Of a stretch of 64,000 bases of DNA, positions 60,517 through 64,000 are shown piece by piece. The position numbers and the translations under genes are program-made. The DNA comes from Cyprinodon diabolis. Taxonomy: Eukaryota; Chordata; Actinopteri; Cyprinodontiformes; Cyprinodontidae. Positions within the stretch are counted from its first letter, which is position 1; every line of letters starts with the position of its first letter. Location: positions 806,001 to 870,000 of the forward strand of contig JARPUW010000553.1 of assembly GCA_030533445.1 (NCBI GenBank), in the 5' to 3' direction. The notes below the pieces were generated by a model. That model was given only the letters and a program-made list of their open reading frames with translations. It did not search any database and was not told where the DNA came from.

Positions 60517-62727
60517 TGAGCTTCTGGAACCTTGAGCTGCTGGTGCTTCTGGAACCTTGAGCTGCTGGAACCTTGAGCTGCTGGAACCTTGAGCTGCTGG
60601 AGCCTTGAGCTGCTGGAACCTTGAGCTGATGGTGCTTCTGGAACCTTGAGCATCTGGAGCCTTGAGCTTCTGGAACCTTGAGCTGCTGGTGCTTCTGGAA
60701 CCTTGAGCTGCTGGAACCTTGAGCTGCTGGAACTTTGAGCTGCTGGAGTCTTGAGCTGCTGGAACCTTGAGCTGATGGTGCTTCTGGAACCTTGAGCTGC
60801 TGGAACCTTGAGCTGCTGGTGCTTCTGGAACCTTGAGCTGCTGGAACCTTGAGCTGCTGGTGCTTCTGGAACCTTGAGCATCTGGAGCCTTGAGCTTTTG
60901 GAACCTTGAGCTGCTGGAGCCTTGAGCTGCTGGCACTTCTGGAACCTTGAGCTGCTGGAACCTTGAGCTGCTGGTGCTTCTGGAACCTTGAGCTGCTGGA
61001 ACCTTGAGCTGCTGGTGCTTCTGGAACCTTGAGCTGCTGGAACCTTGAGCTGCTGGTGGTTCTGGAACCTTGAGCATCTGGAGCCTTGAGCTTCTGGAAC
61101 CTTGAGCTGCTGGAGCCTTGAGCTGCTGGTGCTTCTGGAACCTTGAGCTGCTGGAACCTTGAGCTGCTGGAACCTTGAGCGGCTGGAACCTTGAGCTTCT
61201 GGAACTTTGAGCATCTGGAGCCTTGAGCATCTGGAGCCTTGAGCTGCTGGACCCTTGAGCTTCTGGAACCTTGAGCTGCTGGTGCATCTGGAACCTTGAA
61301 CATCTGGAGCCTTGAGCTTCTGGAACCTTGAGCTGCTGGAGCCTTGAGCTGCAGGTGCTTCTGGAACCTTGAGCTGCTGGAACCTTGAGCTGCTGCAGCC
61401 TTGAGCTGCTGGTGCTTCTGGAACCTTGAGCTGCTGGAACCTTGAGCTTCTGGAACCTCTAGCTTCTGGAGCCTTGAGCTGCTGTAACCCTGAGCTGCTG
61501 GAACCTTGAGCTGCTGGTGCTGCTGGAACCTTGAGCTGCTGGAACCTTGAGCTGCTGGTGCTTCTGGAACCTTCAGCTGCTGGAACCTTGAGCTGCTGGA
61601 ACCTTGAGCTGCTGGTGCTTCTGGAACCTTGAGCTGCTGTAACCTTGAGCTGCTGGTGCTTCTGGAACCTTGAGCTGCTGGAACCTTGAGCTGCTGGAAC
61701 CTTGAGCTGCTGGTGCTTCTGGAACCTTGAGCATCTGGAGCCTTGAGCTTCTGGAACCTTGAGCTGCTGGAGCCTTGAGCTTCTGGAACCTTGAGCTGCT
61801 GGTGCTTCTGGAACCTTGAGCTGCTGGAACCTTGAGCTGCTGGAACCTTGAGCTGCTGGTGCTTCTGGAACCTTGAGCATCTGGAGCCTTGAGCTTCTGG
61901 AACCTTGAGCTGCTGGTGCTTCTGGAACCTTGAGCTGCTGGAACCTTGAGCTGCTGGAACCTTGAGCTGCTGGTGCTTCTGGAACCTTGAGCATCTGGAG
62001 CCTTGAGCTTCTGGAACCTTGAGCTGCTGGAACCTTGAGCTGCTGGTGCTTCTGGAACCTTGAGCATCTGGAGCCTTGAGCTTCTGGAACCTTGAGCTGC
62101 TGGTGCTTCTGGAACCTTGAGCTGCTGGAACCTTGAGCTGCTGGTGCTTCTGGAACCTTGAGCTGCTGGAACCTTGAGCTGCTGGTGCTTCTGGAACCTT
62201 GAGCTGCTGGAGCCTTGAGCTGCTGGTGGTTCTGGAACCTTGAGCATCTGGAGCCTTGAGCTTCTGGAACCTTGAGCTGCTGGAGCCTTGAGCTGCTGGT
62301 GCTTCTGGAACCTTGAGCTGCTGGAACCTTGAGCTGCTGGAACCTTGAGCTGCTGGAACTTTGAGAATCTGGAGCCTTGAGAATCTGGAGCCTTGAGCTG
62401 CTGGACCCTTGAGCTTCTGGAACCTTGAGCTGCTGGTGCATCTGGAACCTTGAACATCTGGAGCCTTGAGCTTCTGGAACCTTGAGCTGCTGGAGCCTTG
62501 AGCTGCTGGTGCTTCTGGAACCTTGAGCTGCTGGAACCTTGAGCTGCTGCAGCCTTGAGCTGCTGGTGCTTCTGGAACCTTGAGCTGCTGGAACCTTGAG
62601 CTTCTGGAACCTCTAGCTTCTGGAGCCTTGAGCTGCTGTAACCCTGAGCTGCTGGAACCTTGAGCTGCTGGTGCTGCTGGAACCTTGAGCTGCTGGAACC
62701 TTGAGCTGCTGGTGCTTCTGGAACCTT

Positions 62728-63069
62728 CAGCTGCTTGAACCTTGAGCTGCTGCAACCTTGAGCTGCTGGTGCTTCTGGAACCTTGAGCATCTGGAGCCTT
62801 GAGCTGCTGGAACCTTGAGCTGCTGGAACCTTGAGCTGCTGGTGCTTCTGGAACCTTGAGCTGCTGGAACCTTGAGCTGCTGGTGCTTCTGGAACCTTCA
62901 GCTGCTTGAACCTTGAGCTGCTGCAACCTTGAGCTGCTGGTGCTTCTGGAACCTTGAGCATCTGGAGCCTTGAGCTGCTGGAACCCTGAGCTGCTGGAAC
63001 CTTGAGCTGCTGGTGCTTCTGGAACCTTGAGCTGCTGGAACCTTGAGCTGCTGGTGCTTCTGGAGCCTT
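62728..63069. repeat. 171-bp tandem duplication
   Basis: A stretch with CAGCTGCTTGAACC, GCTGCTGCAACC, GCATCTGGAGCC and further 16-mers occurs at 62728-62898 and again at 62899-63069. The length of 171 is six 16-mers plus three 25-mers. The second copy differs by GGAACCCTGAG for GGAACCTTGAG near 62994 and GGAGCC near 63065. In one - strand frame it appears as a doubled peptide segment with the rare QGCSSSRFKQLK motif. Confidence 0.8.
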
Positions 63070-64000
63070 GAGCTGCTGGACCCTTGAGCTGCTGGAACCT
63101 TGAGCTGCTGGTGCTTCTGGAACCTTGAGCATCTGGAGCCTTGAGCATCTGGAACCTTGAGCTGCTGGAGCCTTGAGCTTCTGGAACCTTGAGCTGCTGG
63201 TGCTTCTGTAACCTTGAGCTGCTGGAACCTTGAGCTGCTGGAACCTTGAGATGCTGGTGCTTCTGGAACCTTGAGCTTCTGGAGCCTTCAGCTTCTGGAA
63301 CCTTGAGCTGCTGGTGCTTCTGGAACCTTGAGCTGCTGGAACCTTGAGCTGCTGGAACCTTGAGCTGCTGGTGTTTCTGGAACCTTGAGCATCTGGAGCC
63401 TTGAGCTTCTGGAACCTTGAGCTGCTGGAACCTTGAGCTGCTGGTGCTTCTGGAACCTTGAGCATCTGGAGCCTTGAGCTTCTGGAACCTTGAGCTGCTG
63501 GTGCTTCTGGAACCTTGAGCTGCTGGAACCTTGAGCTGCTGGTGCTTCTGGAACCTTGAGCTGCTGGAACCTTGAGCTGCTGGAACCTTGAGCTGCTGGT
63601 GCTTCTGGAACCTTGAGCTTCTGGAGCCTTGAGCTTCTGGAACCTTGAGTTGCTGGAGCCTTGAGCTGCTGGCGCTTCTGGAACCTTGAGCTGCTGGAAC
63701 CTTGAGCTGCTGGTGCTTCTGGAACCTTGAGCTGCTGGAACCTTGAGCTGCTGGTGCTTCTGGAACCTTGAGCTGCTGGAACCTTGAGCTGCTGTTGGTT
63801 CTGGAACCTTGAGCATCTGGAGCCTTGAGCTTCTGGAACCTTGAGCTACTGGAGCCTTGAGCTGCTGGTGCTTCTGGAACCTTGAGCTGCTGGAACCTTG
63901 AGCTGCTGGAACCTTGAGCTGCTGGAACTTTGAGCTTCTGGAGCCTTGAGCGTCTGGAGCCTTGAGCTGCTGGTGCATCTGGAACCTTGAACATCTGTAG

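Larger units (their letters stand above)
1..64000. repeat. Hierarchical 16/25-bp tandem-repeat (satellite-like) array
   Basis: Every line of the window is built from the 16-mer GGAACCTTGAGCTGCT or close variants, alone or followed by a 9-base module (GGTGCTTCT; also GGTGCATCT, GGTGGTTCT, GGCGCTTCT, GGTGCTGCT, GGTGTTTCT). With units of 16 or 25 bases the window must hold between 2,560 and 4,000 units. The consensus 16-mer is 9/16 G+C, has no CpG and contains one AGCT. The - strand is stop-free in all three frames at consensus; the + strand contains TGA in every unit. Both window edges lie inside the array, so its true length is unknown. No unique interval longer than a unit was found. Host, location and function cannot be told from sequence; a eukaryotic satellite or giant VNTR is the likeliest reading, and a translated repetitive exon on the - strand is the main alternative. 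Confidence 0.97.
59200..64000. repeat. Right-edge block, diverged relative of 9.6-12.7 kb
   Basis: CTACTGG at 59400 followed by GAACGTTGAG near 59465, GCTGCAGGTG near 61352, and CTCTAGC at 61459 and 62613 recall the block at 9.67-12.58 kb. The offsets are unsteady (49729, 50289, 50216), so several gains and losses separate them. The block holds variants rare elsewhere: GGCACTTCT near 60935, GAGCGGCTGG near 61180, GAGCGTCTGG near 63950, GAGTCTTGAG near 60748, and the only unit I found that breaks the 1-modulo-3 length rule. It runs off the right edge. Confidence 0.65.

Noticed and set aside
1..64000. Dozens of - strand open frames of 60 to 2,021 codons as protein genes
   Set aside because: They overlap one another in all three frames with the same peptide, begin and end at marker variants, and follow from a unit with no - strand stop. 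None has a domain, signal peptide or conserved start context, and no single frame is open across the array.
1..64000. CRISPR array
   Set aside because: Short direct repeats are present, but there are no unique spacers; what lies between repeats is more repeat, and no cas genes occur.
1..64000. Telomeric repeat or simple CTG triplet expansion
   Set aside because: The unit is 16 or 25 bases with a fixed internal sequence; CTG occurs only as a pair inside the unit and no telomere hexamer or heptamer runs are present.
1..64000. Transposable element or LTR as the driver of the 27-kb or 4-kb blocks
   Set aside because: No terminal repeats, target-site duplications, transposase or reverse transcriptase were seen; block boundaries lie inside ordinary units.
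1..64000. Ribosomal, transfer or other structured RNA genes, promoters or terminators
   Set aside because: No non-repeat sequence is available to hold them, and short inverted matches such as AGCT are part of each unit and recur everywhere.
1..64000. Bacterial or phage origin
   Set aside because: No gene, ribosome-binding site or operon layout is present, and a 64-kb array of 16-mers with nested higher-order structure is not typical of bacterial or phage genomes. The host remains unidentified.

Overview
The whole 64,000-base window is one uninterrupted tandem-repeat array that runs off both ends. No unique sequence, RNA gene, recognisable protein domain, transposon or CRISPR array was seen. 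The founding unit, read on the + strand, is the 16-mer GGAACCTTGAGCTGCT. It has a small set of recurrent variants (GGAGCC for GGAACC; GCTTCT, GCATCT or GAATCT for GCTGCT). The second building block is the same 16-mer plus a 9-base module, usually GGTGCTTCT, giving 25 bases. An array of this size and order suggests a eukaryotic satellite or megaminisatellite (subtelomeric, pericentromeric or a giant VNTR), or less likely a giant repetitive exon. The species cannot be told from the sequence. The consensus contains no CpG.

The array is hierarchical: 16- and 25-base units; blocks of about 0.1 to 1.1 kb carrying private marker variants; blocks of about 2.5 and 4.1 kb in tandem; and a 27-kb tandem duplication that fills most of the window. 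Layout: 1-2595 is an extra copy of 4163-6740. 2596-2994 is a junction block that also occurs at 14.70-15.10 kb. Copy A of the 27-kb unit is about 2995-29830 and copy B about 29831-57640. The end of a second 4.1-kb block follows, to about 59.2 kb. 59.2-64.0 kb is a more diverged relative of the 9.6-12.7 kb region. A and B differ by few substitutions. Apart from two larger differences (about 153 and 520 bases), the length differences I traced are whole units (16, 32 or 41 bases).

The - strand carries very long open frames, the longest 2,021 codons (45778-51843). They follow from the unit: it contains no stop in any - strand frame. Its length, and that of the 25-mer, is 1 modulo 3, so all three - frames read the same 16-residue peptide (SSSRFQQLKVPAAQGS and variants) in different phases. 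On the + strand the unit contains TGA, which falls in every frame once per three units. No single - frame is open across the window: recurrent marker variants (CTACTGG, CTCTAGC, CCTTCAGC, CCTTAAGC on +) put stops in it. I therefore annotate the window as repeat, not as genes. The notable biology is the frame-invariant coding potential, the clonal spread of stop-bearing variants, and frame switching by unit gain or loss.
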